A stretch of 64,000 nt of DNA from Sweltsa coloradensis. Its lineage: Eukaryota; Arthropoda; Insecta; Plecoptera; Chloroperlidae. Below are positions 1-11,924 of the stretch, piece after piece. The stretch's first letter is position 1, and each line of letters starts with the position of its first letter. Made by a program: the position numbers and the translations under genes. The notes under the pieces were generated by a model. It was not told where the DNA came from and made no database searches. It saw nothing but the letters and a program-made list of their open reading frames with translations. Where the stretch lies: positions 55,543 through 119,542 of the forward strand of contig JAMZAV010004584.1 of NCBI GenBank assembly GCA_024449915.1. Direction: 5' to 3'.

Positions 1-239
1 ATATTTTTTAAAAAAAAACGATGAATTTTAGATAGGTCTATATTTAAAAAATTGTCGTAGCTTTCGTAGGTCTACTTTCAATTTACCTTTACTTTCAATA
101 TAAACATGCCATCATATATATGGTCTTTCAGTTGACGCGCCTTAACCAATAAACTTAAAAAAAACTATTATTTTATCAATAAGTTATAAACTTGAAAGCA
201 AATGTTTCCCGGGTACTAAAAAAAAAAGAATAAAAAAAA
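1..239. other. AT-rich DNA, nothing recognised
   Basis: Poly-A and poly-T rich with no coding signal. I see no repeat shared with the rest of the window. Confidence 0.5.
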
Positions 240-470
240 AATAAATAAATTGTATTAGAGTCTACCCCCCCTCAGTTATATAATGATTTTTTGTGGGGCA
301 CAGTAAATCAAACGACCAAGCCCAAAACCCCCCGTAGGCCCCCCCGCAATCGACGAGTGAGCGATAACCAAAACCCGGATCGTCTTTGTAATAGGAAAAA
401 TAGCAATCAGTGGTATGGAATGCGAACACCCCCGGATCCCGCCAGAATCAACAAGGGCCCTTTTAGAACA
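240..470 (-). repeat. SINE-A copy, 3' part
   Basis: Read on the minus strand this has the family tail: a cgctcactcgtcgat-like block, a gtccccca... block that folds back on the TGACTGAG-like block, then gtagac and a T-rich end. It is the inverted equivalent of 48,240-48,400. The sequence is noisy, with C-runs where other copies have shorter runs. Confidence 0.6.
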
Positions 471-819
471 ACTCTGAATTTTTATGTGCTTTGTTTTCTA
501 GGGCGGCTCCAAATCACCCTTTACAAAACCCCAAGACAAAAACGATGGACTTAAGTCCAATAGAAGTTAAAAAACTTCTGACTTTTGACGGGAACGAACC
601 CTGGACCTTTGCATAAAAAACAGATACGAAAAAAACAAGACCCAAAGAGCCACACAAGACCAACGGCCCCACAAACCAACTGCAAAAAACGACCCTTTTG
701 GGGTTTTTCTAGTCTAGTTTTGGGTAAGACGCCCTTTTACCCGAAGTGTGGGATGGGATACCCAGGTCCAATCCCCCGGTCGGGAAAATTTTTTTATTTT
801 GGGGTTGTTTTTAAAAAAA

Positions 820-1722
820 CGAGGAAAACGCTATAAAATCCCGCCGCGTTGAGGATAGCGTTTTTTTTAAGTTTTTTGTTTTTCGTGGGACCCCTTTTTC
901 CTTTCAAAATGCTTTTGAATGCATTGTAGGTGTTGTTGTCAAGTTTTATTTTTTACTTGTTAATTGTTATAACTAGGGGGAAAAGCTTAGTCCCGCGGTG
1001 TTTGGGGAGGGAAATTGGTGCATTTAGCTGCCAGTGTTTTTGCGGATTTTCGTTGTTTTTTGAAAAAATTTTTACTAAAATTTTAAATTTTTTTTTTAAA
1101 TTTAATTTAATTTAAAAAAATTTAAAAAATTTTTTTTTTTTTAAATAATCGCAATTTTAAAAAAAAAAATTGTAAAATTTAAAATTTTTATAAAAAAAAA
1201 ATTTTTTTGATTTCGCACAAATTTTACACGAAAAATAAAATTTTTAAAATTAAGGTTTGGGAAAAATCATTAAATGGATAAAACATTAGGGGTTAAAAGC
1301 CAAAGAAATTTGAAAAATCGAAAAAAAAAATGTAAAATTTCGATTTTCGTAAAAAAAATTTTTTTGAAACGCTCAAATTTCACATAATATATAATTCATG
1401 AAATTAAGGTTTGTGAAAAAACATTTAAAACGGGGCAAAGCTGTAGGGTTTTTAGTCGAAGAAATATTTAAAAAATTGAAAAAAAAAAAAACTAAAAATG
1501 CGATATTATGATAAATAATTTTTCCCATTGGCTAAAAAAAAGTGGCAGTTCTAAGTCAGAGATTTCGAAGACCTCCATAAAATTTCATTGCAATCGGAAA
1601 TATCGGGGTTTTTTTCCGGAAACGTGTTAACAAACAGACAAAAAAACAAAAAAAAGAAAGAAAAAAAAACATTTCCCGGGTTTTTTTCCAGTTAAAAAAA
1701 ATGGAATCTTCGCTTCGCCTCC
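820..1722 (-). mobile_element. HINE-like (Helentron-derived) element, copy A
   Basis: On the minus strand it starts with the family head (gcgaagcgaag, then attcc near 1,705), carries the internal gcgctcaaat / cataaatt blocks, and ends with an AACGC...GCGTT-type hairpin and TTTCCT near 820. Interior homopolymers are much expanded. No protein is encoded. Confidence 0.65.
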
Positions 1723-1739
1723 CCAAAAAACATGTTTTG

Positions 1740-2215
1740 AAAGCATATAACCAGTGTATAGCTTCATCTGGACAATACTTGGAAAACTAGCCAGAAGAAA
1801 AACGTGTTAAGATTGCAAAGGGTTTGCTCAATATCGAGCGGGAAGTGGAGGTACCTTGATCGTGCAAGATTCGATACACCTTGGGCACTGCATTTTCACG
1901 GCCGGGAAATTAACAAACCAAAAATATTTTTTCAAAAACAACAATTGTTTTTAAAATAGCTCCTACACATTAGCAGCCTATTTTTCAATTTGTTACTTCT
2001 TGTAGGTTTAAATCGCAACGAACCTAGCTGATTTTGTTAACAGTTCTCAGTAAACTTGTACCGGATGCCTGTCTAAAATTTCAGCTCAATCTGTTCAGCG
2101 ATTCGGCTGATTTTCGACGTACACACACGCACGCACACAGACTCACAGAATGAGCGCCGGGTTTGAGTTGAATGGAGACACTCATTTCGCTTCACTCCCT
2201 CGTTTAATTATAGAT
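1740..2215 (+). repeat. Interspersed repeat ending in cttcactccctcgt
   Basis: The stretch from ttgtaggttt (2,004) through ttgttaacagttctcag to the end has a diverged relative at 41,275-41,470, which ends gcttcgctcactcgtctaat. A short CA-rich microsatellite (acacacacgcacgcacacag) lies at 2,120-2,140. The family is unidentified; it may be the tail of a non-LTR element. Confidence 0.45.
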
Positions 2216-2484
2216 TGCAGACATATTGATTCATGTTGATGTAATTAAGGATACCTCTACTACATTTTAGTTAAATTATACCTCTTTTGACTAATGAGTG
2301 AGAATGTATACCTAAAGCTTGTTACCAGTGGCAGTACTTGTTTTGATATAATTTGTTGATTTTGCTTGATTTTTCTTTGATTATTTTAAATTTTTCTTTA
2401 AAATTAAACTGGAAACGTTGGTTGAAATAATAAAAGTGCACTGATAAACCCGAAAAATAATTATGCCATTATATTATTATTTAA

Positions 2485-3924
2485 GGCTGTTGCATCGTCC
2501 TCTAAACTATATTTAAAAATTTAAAGGAAGATGACTGCAATCTTATCTAGATGAGTGAGGGTCTTAAACATAAAGGAAAAATATATTTTGTAATATTTTG
2601 GGCAGGATGTTACCGTATGTCACGTTTCTGTTAGTCATTATATGCAAATTTTTGGACAAAAGTTGGAACACTGAGCAGGGTGTTATACTTAATTAAGAGC
2701 GACGATTTTTTTTATATTGTTTCAAAAAAATCATTGCCTTCCACCTCCTTATTAGGAAAAACAATTTTGTGAAATATCGTTCAATGTTCTATTTTTTTCG
2801 TCCGCAGGTACAAAACTCTTATTTGTACCCTGACAACAAAATCGTATATCGAACGATATTTCAAAAATTGTTTTTCCTTATAAGGAGGTGGAAGGCAATG
2901 ATGTGAAGTAACAACATTCAAAAAAATCGTCGCTCAAAATTAACACCTAGCCCAGTGTTCCCACTTTTGTCCCAAAATTCGCATATTATGGCTTACAGGT
3001 ACGTATCGTCCCGCCCCAAAAAATACAAAATATATGTTTTTGTTATTTTCAAGACCCTCACTCATTTAGATAAGATTGCCCGTCATTTTCCTTTTAATTG
3101 GATGAGCGTAGCGAGCGTAGCGAGCGAAGCGAAGTTTTCCATTTCACTACACTGGAGAAAAAATCCGGAATGTTTTTTTTTTTTTTCTTTCTTTCTTTCT
3201 TTTTTTTTGTATTTTTGTGTGTCTGTGAACACGATTCCGGCTAAACCAATACTCCAATTTGCGATGAAATTTTATGGAGGTCTATGAAATCTCTAAAACG
3301 AAGAACTGCACGGAGGGAAAAATCGATCGAAAAAATATTTTCCATGAAAATCGCAATTTTACTATTTTTTTCGATTTTTAACAAAATTCTTCAAATTTAT
3401 AACACCTGCTGCTTTGTCCGATTGTAAAAATTTTTTCACACAACCTTTATTTTATGAATTGATATATTGTGTGAATTTTGGCGTTATCGAAAGATATTTC
3501 TTTAAAAATCGCAATTTTTGGAATTTTTTTGATTTTCAAATTTCTTTGGCTTATAAGCACCTACATCCCTTATCCGATCGTAATGATTTTTTTCACAGAA
3601 CCTTTTATTTCATGAATTTATATATTCGTGTGAAATCTGAGCGCAATCAAAAAATTATTTTTTTATGAAAATCGAAATTTTACGTTTTTTTTTTCTTTTT
3701 TTAAATTACGAATAATTAGAAAAATTAAATTAAAGTTTATTTTTTATTTAATTTAAACTAATTTTAAAAAAAAATCAACTAAGTTATGATGTTTTCACAG
3801 TACAACAGAAAAACCGCATAACAGTTAACAAATCAATGCACCAATTACGCTCATCCAACAACGCGGCGGGACTTAAGCGTTTTCCTAGTTTTAAAATATA
3901 GTTTAGAGGACGATACAATAGTTT
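2485..3924. mobile_element. Palindromic TTAA-flanked element, interrupted by HINE copy B
   Basis: TTAA occurs at 2,481-2,484 and 3,925-3,928. The inner sequence is a long inverted repeat centred near 2,812: gatgagtgagggtcttaaaca (2,550) answers agaccctcactcattta, and the outer block catcgtcctctaaactata answers tatagtttagaggacgat at 3,898. The right arm is split by a 790-bp insertion. The ends and TTAA suggest a piggyBac- or Kolobok-type fold-back MITE. No transposase is seen. Confidence 0.6.
3099..3888 (+). mobile_element. HINE-like element, copy B (inserted in a palindrome arm)
   Basis: The left end TGGATGAGCGTAGCGAGCG has its inverse CGCTCATCCAA near, but not at, the right end (3,848). That is followed by a hairpin (AACGC/GCGTT) and the terminus TTTCCTAG. 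This asymmetric inverted-repeat layout plus 3' hairpin is typical of Helentron/Helitron2-derived elements. The core holds two to three diverged units of about 185 bp (gcgcaatcgaaaaat ... cacagaacctt). The other palindrome arm supplies the empty site and places the insertion between two T residues. Confidence 0.7.
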
Positions 3925-5084
3925 TTAACTAGCTTAAAAGAAAATATCACACTGAATTACATGAAAAGAGAATTTTTTTTCCCTGCGTTACCGAAAAACT
4001 AGGTTTCCATTTTAAGGGATGCGTATTTAACAAAAACAATTAAATTTAATTAAAATACCTATTCTATGAAAATAAAAACAAATAGTTTTCCGAAGCGTTT
4101 GGAAAATTTTAAATTTTTTTTTTTATGTAATTCATTGATATATTTTTTTGTCACAGTCATTTTTATGTATGAAATATGAGGCTTCACAAAATTAGATAGA
4201 ATGAAATAGAAAGGCACCTATCGTAGCACTTTTCAATATTATTATCTCGATTCTAGAAAAAATTAATAAAAAAAAGTGTTTGAATCCGTCAAAAAGGCCA
4301 TATACACCAAAATGTGCTAGCATTTTCTGCCTGATTCGCGATAAATCTTAAAAAATCTGCTATGGTAGGATGCCCATTTAGGCCTTTCCATTATTAATAA
4401 ATAAATGTATTAAAAACTATTAATTATCCGTTATTAAGGTTTAAACAGTGGCGTAGCGGTAACCAAAGCCGCCCCCGCAAGACTTGGGGGCCCCCCGTCT
4501 GGGGGGGGGGGGGTCACTGGTCAAGCTGAGTTCAGGGGCCAAAATATGAGTTTATTGATACTCGTGTATAGAGAAAAAAAAACTATATTATTACTAAAAT
4601 TTATTTCCAAAAGTCTATGTCTGACACTTGCGTTTTCAGTTTGCATCAATTAACAAATCTATGTTCAACTCGATGTTCAATAAACGACTCCGATATGCAG
4701 ACGTAATGATCGCGCTCTCTAAAATTAGCATCACATCAAAAAACGAAGTAGAAAAAAGAAGCAAAACCAATAAAAAAGAAAATGGCACGTTCTAATCTGT
4801 TATGATGGTTGTCACACAAAGTTGTACTACAGTCGAAAAGTATAAAAGTATGGACTTGATCTACACTTGTAGCAGAGCCAAAAGAAGAATCTTTTCATTC
4901 TTCGTTCTTTTCGTGAACCTCTTAGAAGACCAACGACTGTCAGTTTACCCTCCCCCCTAGATGTATTTTTTTTTAAACCCAAAAAACGGGAAATTTGGGT
5001 CATTTTTACTTCTTTTTTGAAGAAAAGTCAAAAAAAATTATTTCCGGAACAAACAAATAAAATAAAAGTGTGGATGAAATTATA
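3925..5084. other. Intergenic, AT-rich with a G/C-rich patch
   Basis: No gene is seen. At 4,447-4,540 there is a fragment starting cagtggcgtagcgg, a common start in hAT-like MITEs, followed by C-runs and a run of 14 G (4,500-4,513). The length of the G-run should not be trusted. Confidence 0.4.
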
Positions 5085-8000
5085 TTTTCAGATTTCGTTC
5101 AACGATTAATTGTAGTCCAGTTAGAATCGAATATCCGTTTGCATTTTGTTGAGACAGATTTTTTAGGGATTGATTATTGTAAGGGTCACTAGTAGATGAG
5201 AAATCGCGAGTAATATTTTTTCTATGTTGGGTTCTTGGAGCCAAATTTGGTTTTTGTATTTTCATACTATTGGCGATAACTTCTCTAATATCGGGGCGAA
5301 TGAAAAATGAAAATTGTATTTCAATTTGATTGTTCAATAGAAATAAGATGACAAGGGGTTAGATTTGTTTATAGTTGAAATGTACAGTCACAGAAAAAAG
5401 GGTTCTGATAACATGTGTTTAGTTACAATACACGACCTGTTCCTAATGTGGAAAGTTTTTTGCGAATTATTCATTTGGAACTATAATTCACGAAATCTAA
5501 TTAAGTATCTTTGAATGGACTAGCGTTTTTGTATCTTTAAACTAGGGAAAAATAGGGGGGGTTTTAGAAATCTCGTCGATTTTGAGCATAGAGATTTTTA
5601 TGCGGGCGAATCTCAATCTGTGTATCTTTTGAGAGGTTTGGTAGTATTCAAAGGCGGGGGAAAACTCTTTTAGCAAAGTGATTGTTGTAAAAGAAAGTTG
5701 AATGATGGATGGATGAATACGGGAGGAAATGGATTTAAATGTGAAATAGCCGAGCCTTAATTTGGTAAGATGACTATTAAATAATATGTATTTTAAAAGG
5801 GACCACAGGACTTTCACTATTTTAAAAAACCTATGCGTTTTGACCTCACGTGTTTAAAAATTTTTACATAAACTATCTCGCATCAGTTAAAAATACTTAT
5901 TTTTGAAACCATAGAGATTAAGTTTTATTGTAGCTATATAGTCCGGGGTCTATACGCAAATTTGAGGTTAAAACCTTGGACAAATTGCAACAGAAGCGAA
6001 TTTGGTATCATTGGATTCAGGAAAAAAAACTTAATAACCATAAAGAAACCCCTAAAATCCCCAAAGGGTGGGTGGGTCTAATCATCCTCTAAATGAAAGT
6101 GTAATAAAATTGAATTTAAAAAATGAGTTTATGAACCTAGTATCCATTGTATGTAATCAAAGCTTTTTCAAGCGTCTTTCGAATAAAAAAATATGACAAT
6201 TATTGTTAAAAATGAATTTGGTGTCCAGCAGAGGTCAATGAAGGTCAAATTTTATTATTTTTTCAATATAATTTGGAAAACGTTTTTCTATTGACACAAT
6301 AATGTTGGATGATTGTCTCATTGTTGTAAATAAGTAGTAAATAGGCCACACGTCATACGGTATAAGTCAAGCAGGGCAGAAAAAGGTTATGATGACAATC
6401 GGTAGGACCATGAACCTACGAGTATGTAGTCAAAAATATGTTTACTTACGTTAAGGCGCACTCAAATCATGTTACGCAATAATGTTATTCGCCGATAGAG
6501 GTTTCTCAAGTACTATACATCAAGGCTATATTTTTGGGGACGTACCTGCACCGCGATTCTCTAATGTCCGCGTTAAAAACGTTAAATATCAATTCGGCGT
6601 TAATTAACGATAACATTGCGAGTTTGTGATTCACTAACAAATTTTTTCGTCAGGGGACGTTAAAAGTGACGTCATTTTAACGCAAATCCAAACCTCTCCC
6701 TTTAAGGCCCTGCGTTAAAAAATATGGACCTTATGTTTACGTTTTTCACCCCCACTTTCAAATTTAGAAGCATTGAATAATCGTATTTTGTTGTGAATGG
6801 CTAACTAAATAATCAATTTTCAGGTTAATAAATTTTTTAGTGTAGTAAAGTAACATATATATGAGATATGTTGTTTCCACCAAATTTACACCCCATAAGT
6901 AGTAGGCATTGAGGTTGTCTACGGGGAGATTTTATTTCGCAAAACCTAGTACCTAGGTGCCCGCTATAGGGTACTGTACACTCAGGTACCTCGTTAAAAA
7001 AACAATTTTTTTTTGCGTTTTCGGTGTGTTTTCAAGCCTCCACAAAACGTGAAATGAACTTTGAATGCGTCTAATCAGACCTATTTAGGTACAATATGAC
7101 AACCCATGCTTATTTAGGTTGGGGTGCGATCATTCCTTCCGAATTAAAAATTTGGGAAATGAAAAATGATCAAAATCGTTTTTTTAATTCCTCTGCCAGG
7201 TGCCTAATTCAAAGGAGTTAAATTAGCGTTTTTTGATAATTTTTCATCCCATATTTAACTCAGAAGGAATGATCGCACCCCAACCCAAAATAAGCATGGG
7301 TTGCCAGGTACCTAAAATAGGTCTGATTATGACGTATTCAAAGTTTCATTTCACGTTTTTTTGGAGGCTTGGAAACACACCGAAAACGCAAAAAAAAATT
7401 GTTTTTTTAACGAGGTACCTGAGTGTACAGTACCCATTAGCGGGCACCTAGGTACTAATTTTGCGAAATAAAATCTCCCCGTAAAACAACCTCAATGCCT
7501 ACTACTTATGGGGTGTAAATTTGGTGGAAACAACATATCTTAGGGCATATTAAGGGGCTTAATCTGTGATTTTAACGAATATATTTAAGAAAATCCATGA
7601 ATTAAATCTTCAGTAAGGATTTTAAAGTGTAAGTTTTGATCCAGGTAAGTCCCAAAATATAGCTTTGAGTGTAGTACTTGAGAAACCTCTATCGGCGAAT
7701 AAACATTATTACGTAACATGATTTGAGTGCGCCCTTAACGTAAGTAAACATATTTTTGACTACAATACTCGTAGGTTCATGGCCTACAGATTGTCATAAT
7801 AACCTTTTTCTGCCATGATTGACTTATACCGTATCAATTTGTGGCCTATTTACTAATTATTTACAACAATGAGACAATCATAAAACAATATTGTGCCAAT
7901 AGAAAAACGTTTACCAAATTACATTAAAAAAATACAAAAAATTTGACCTTCATTGACCTTGCTGGACACAAAATTAATTTTGAACAAAAATTGTCATATT

Positions 8001-9085
8001 TTTTTTTCGAAAAAAACGCTTGAAAAAGCTTTGATTACATACAATGGATACTAGGTTTTCATAAACTCTTTTTTTAAATTCAATTTTATTACATTTTCCC
8101 ATTAGAGGATGATTAGACCCACCCACCCTTTGGGATTTTTAGGGGTTTCTTTATGGGTTATTAAGTTTTTTTTCCTGAATCCAATGATACCAAATTCGCT
8201 TCTGTTGCAATTTGTCCAAGGTTCAACCTCAAATTGCGTATAAACCCCGGACTATATAGCTACAATAAAAAAAATTAATCTCTATGGCTACAAAAATAAG
8301 TATTTTAACTGATGCGAGATAGTTTATGTAAAATTTTAAACACGTGAGGTCAAAACGCATAGGTTTTTAAAATAGTGAAAGTCCTGTGGTCCCTTTTAAA
8401 ATACTATTATTTAATAGTCATCTTACCAAATTAAGGCTCGGCCTATTCACATTTAAATCCATTTTCCTCCGTATTCATTACCATCCATCATTCAACTGGT
8501 CTTTTTACAACAATCACTTTGCTAAAAAAAGTTCCCACCGCCTTATTGGGAAAACTACCAAACCTCTCAAAAGATACACAGATTTGAGATTTCGCAGCAT
8601 AAAATCTCTATGCTCAAATCGGGCGAGATTTCTAAAACCACCCCTATTTTCATAGTTTTAAAGATACAAAAACGCTAGTCCATTCAAAAGATACGTAATT
8701 AGATTTCATGAATTATAGTTCCAAATGAATAATTCGCAAACAACTTTCCACATTAGGAAACAGGTCGTGTATGTAAACTAAACACATGGGTTTTCAGAAC
8801 TTTTGTCAGTGACTGTACATTTCAACTATAAACTAAAACTAACTGTTGTTATCTTATTTCTATTGAACAATCAAATGGAAATGCAATTTAAATTTTTTCG
8901 ATTCGCGCGATATTGGAGAAGTTATCGCCAAAAGTATGAAAATTACAAATCCAAATTTGGCTCCAAACCCAACATAGAAAAAAATATATACTCGCGAATT
9001 CTCATCTACTAGTGACCCTCTACAATAATCAATCATAAAAAATCTGTCTCAACAAATGCAAACGGATATTCGATTCTAAACTGGA
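5085..9085. repeat. Large palindrome, arms of about 2 kb
   Basis: The two halves are inverted copies centred near 7,205. Examples: 5,120-5,330 answers 8,870-9,075; 5,540-5,820 answers 8,380-8,660; 6,890-7,190 answers 7,230-7,525. Most differences are single-base indels and homopolymer changes. However, the left arm has about 320 bp at 6,548-6,870 (gcgttaa-rich) where the right arm has about 90 unrelated bases, so the arms also differ structurally. ORFs in both arms are mirror images and have no recognisable product. Confidence 0.85.
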
Positions 9086-9190
9086 CTAAAAAAAATAAAA
9101 CTATTGAAAAATTCAGAGATGCACCCCTGTAACCCGCAACCCCCCACTGGCCAACAAGTGGATGTCTACTCCAAAATAATCAAACCCATT

Positions 9191-9803
9191 TGATGACCGT
9201 AGCGAGCGAAGCCCAAGATTCCATTCTACACACTGGAGAAAAAAATCCGGAATGTTTTTCTTTTTTTAATTTTTTTCTGTTGTATTTTTGTGTGCTCGTT
9301 AACAAAGATTCCCCGGCTAAATTGATACTCCAATTACAATAACATTTTCTGCAGGCCTTTGAAATCTCTAAACTTAGAACTGCCACGATTTTGAGCGAAA
9401 TCAAAAATTATTTCTCATGAAAATGGCAATTTTACGATTTTTTTCGTTTTTTAATAAAATTCTTCGACTTATAACACATACATGCTTTATCCGATTGTAA
9501 TGATTTTTTTCACAGAACCTTAATTTTATGAATTAATATATTCGTGTGAAATTTGAGCGCAATCAAAAATTATTTCTTATGTTTAAAACACAAATTTTAC
9601 GATTTTTTTCTTTTTAAAATTAATATTAATATAAAAAAATTAAAATTTAAGTTTATTTTTTATTTTTAATTTTAAATTTAAAAAAATTTTTCAACTTAGG
9701 GCATGATTTTTTTACAGAAAACAGAAATCCGCATAACACATGGCAGCTTTATGCACCCCAATTACGCTCATCAACAACGCGGCGGACTTAAACGTTTTCC
9801 TAG
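9191..9803 (+). mobile_element. HINE-like element, copy C
   Basis: Head TGATGACCGTAGCGAGCGAAG, an actggagaaa block, internal units of about 185 bp, the CGCTCAT block at 9,767, hairpin AACGCGGCGG...AAACGTT, and end TTTCCTAG. It is immediately followed by copy D in the same orientation, with only TTAT between them. Confidence 0.7.
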
Positions 9804-9807
9804 TTAT

Positions 9808-10433
9808 TGGACGAGCGAAGCGAGCGAAGCGAAGATTTTTATTTCACTACACTGGAGAAACAAATCCGTTTTTTTTCCCCTTTTTCTTGTATTTTTGTGT
9901 TTGTTAACACGATTCCGGCTAAACCAATACACTAATTGCAATGATATTTTCTGGAGGCCTTCGAAAACTCTGAACTTAGAACTGCCACGTTTTTGAGCGC
10001 AATCGAAAAATATATATATAAATAATATATTAAAAAAAATCGCAATTTTTCGATTTTTTAGATTTTTAAAAAAAATCTTCGAACTATAACACCTACATGC
10101 TTTTATCCGATTTTAATGATTTTTCACAGAACCTTAATTTTATGAATTTATATATTCGTGTGAAATTGGAGCGCAATCGAAAAAAAATTTTTCATGATAG
10201 GGCCTAATCTTTTTTTTACGATTTTTTAAACAATCTTTGAAATATAAACGTCTACATGCTTTATCAGATTTTTAATGATTTTTTATACAGAACCTTTAAT
10301 TTTTTGAATTAATATATTGGTGTTTAAATTTGAGCGTAATCGAAAAATAAATTTCTATGAAAATCGTAATTAAACGCTTTTTTTCGCTTAAAAAACTTTC
10401 GCTCATCCAACAAAAGCGCCTGAAAAAGCGTTT
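9808..10433 (+). mobile_element. HINE-like element, copy D
   Basis: It starts TGGACGAGCGAAGCGAGCG directly after copy C and contains two or three internal units. It reaches the CGCTCATCCAAC block at 10,400, but the terminal hairpin and CTAG end are degraded. It is either a tandem insertion or a target chosen next to an older copy. Confidence 0.65.
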
Positions 10434-10499
10434 GCGAAGGTCCAGGTGCATACTCCAGGTGAGCGTCGTAACTACTAGAAACCCTCAGGACGGGTAAAT

Positions 10500-10640
10500 G
10501 TTTAAACTATGAATTGTAGTTGCATTATACATCTGAAGGGCTGGTTAAGATGCTCACCTGGAATGCGGGAGACCTGTAGTTAGAATCCCGGTTGGGGCAA
10601 CTTTTGTAATTTCTGAATTTTTAGTAAATAGTATTATCAC
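10500..10640 (+). repeat. tRNA-derived SINE head
   Basis: GGCTGGTTAAGATGCTCACC resembles an A box, and GGTTAGAATCCCGG about 35 bases later resembles a B box. A closely similar head, with GGTTCGATTCCCGG, lies on the minus strand at 32,035-32,095. It does not fold as an intact tRNA. Confidence 0.6.
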
Positions 10641-10962
10641 ATCTTAGACGACATTTTAGTGCCAGCAATAATTGAAAACGACACAATATTAATGTTTAAT
10701 ATCGGCATAATTATGCAGTTTTATTATATTAAGGTATACAAAAATAAAAGATATTATACATTTATGTGTATTTTGGGGTCTACCCACGGGAGCTACACAG
10801 TAACTGTTAGGAATGAAAACTATGGGTTAGTTCTCCCCAAAACCAATTCTTTGTTTACATTCAAATATGAATAAAATTATTGTCACAAAAAAATCAATGC
10901 ATATTAAAACAGTGCTTTTGCAATGCCTACATGATTTAATTGCAACATTTTCGAGACCCAAA

Positions 10963-11563
10963 TATGATTTCTTAAGAATGCAGTAAAGACGTCTGAAAAG
11001 AAAGTAGAATGTAAGAGGGGCTTAATAAAAGAGCGGATAATTTTTTTTTAAATTTTTTTGACGGGACATAAACCTCAGAATCAACAATTTTATTCAAATT
11101 ATGGAATCAGTTGCTCAAGTTCAAAATTGAATTTTGAGAAACGGTTTTTTTGTATATTATTTCTACACTTCTTTATCTACAAAACCTTAATAAAAGGATT
11201 TTTGTTTTTATATGGTTTTGTTGCGTTGCACAATTTTTTTCGCCTGCCGGTACAATTTCAAATTTTGTACCGTTTAACGGAAAAAATCGTGCAACGCCTG
11301 AAATCATATAAAACCAACAATACTTATATTTAGGTTGTAGATAAAGGAGTGTAGAAATAATATACAAAAAACCGCTTTCTAAAAATTCAATTTTGAACTT
11401 TAGCAACTGATTCCAGTAATTTTAATAAAATTGTTGATTCTGAGGGTTATGTCCCCTCAAAAAAATTTTAGAAAAAAATTTTCCGCCTTTTATTAAGTCC
11501 CTCTTACATTCTACTTTCTTTTCAGATGTCTTTACTGCATTCTTAAGAAATCATATTTGGGTC
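10963..11563. repeat. 600-bp palindromic element
   Basis: Arms of about 290 bp are centred near 11,262. The block gacccaaatatgatttc (10,955-10,972) answers gaaatcatatttgggtc, and the caatttt/aaaattg and tgtagaaat blocks mirror through to the centre. TTAA or TTTAA lies just outside both arms. It looks like a fold-back MITE; both overlapping ORFs (11,058 plus, 11,173 minus) are shadows of the palindrome. Confidence 0.75.
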
Positions 11564-11743
11564 TAGGGATTCCCTTAAGCAATATCTAAACAATCGAATA
11601 TTGCTTTAAAGATTTATTTTATCCCCCCCACCCCCACCCACCACCAACATTTTGGAATTTATGGTTTCACCTCGAGCAAAGTACAGCCCGCTTTGGCAAA
11701 AGTGTGCGACCCCAACAAAAACATCGTGCGGCGTTAGGAGACA

Positions 11744-11773
11744 GGGCCTAAGAAGACTTTTCTTCTTAGGCCC
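11744..11773. other. Perfect 12-bp hairpin
   Basis: GGGCCTAAGAAG, loop ACTTTT, CTTCTTAGGCCC. Around it the motif acaggggcttagaag recurs (11,736, 11,829, 11,869). Function unknown. Confidence 0.8.
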
Positions 11774-11924
11774 GGACCGGTTTTTTCTTCTTAGCCCCGC
11801 TTCGCACGTGTAGCACAACCGTCGGTCACAGGGGCTTAGAAGCCAAAAAAAGGTCCAGGGGCCCTTAGGAGACAGGGGCTTAGAAGCCGACACCGTTTTA
11901 TAAGCTAGATGATCGTCGAAGACT

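Noticed and set aside
11606..11893. 95-codon minus-strand ORF
   Set aside because: No recognisable domain; overlaps a hairpin and repeated cttagaag words.
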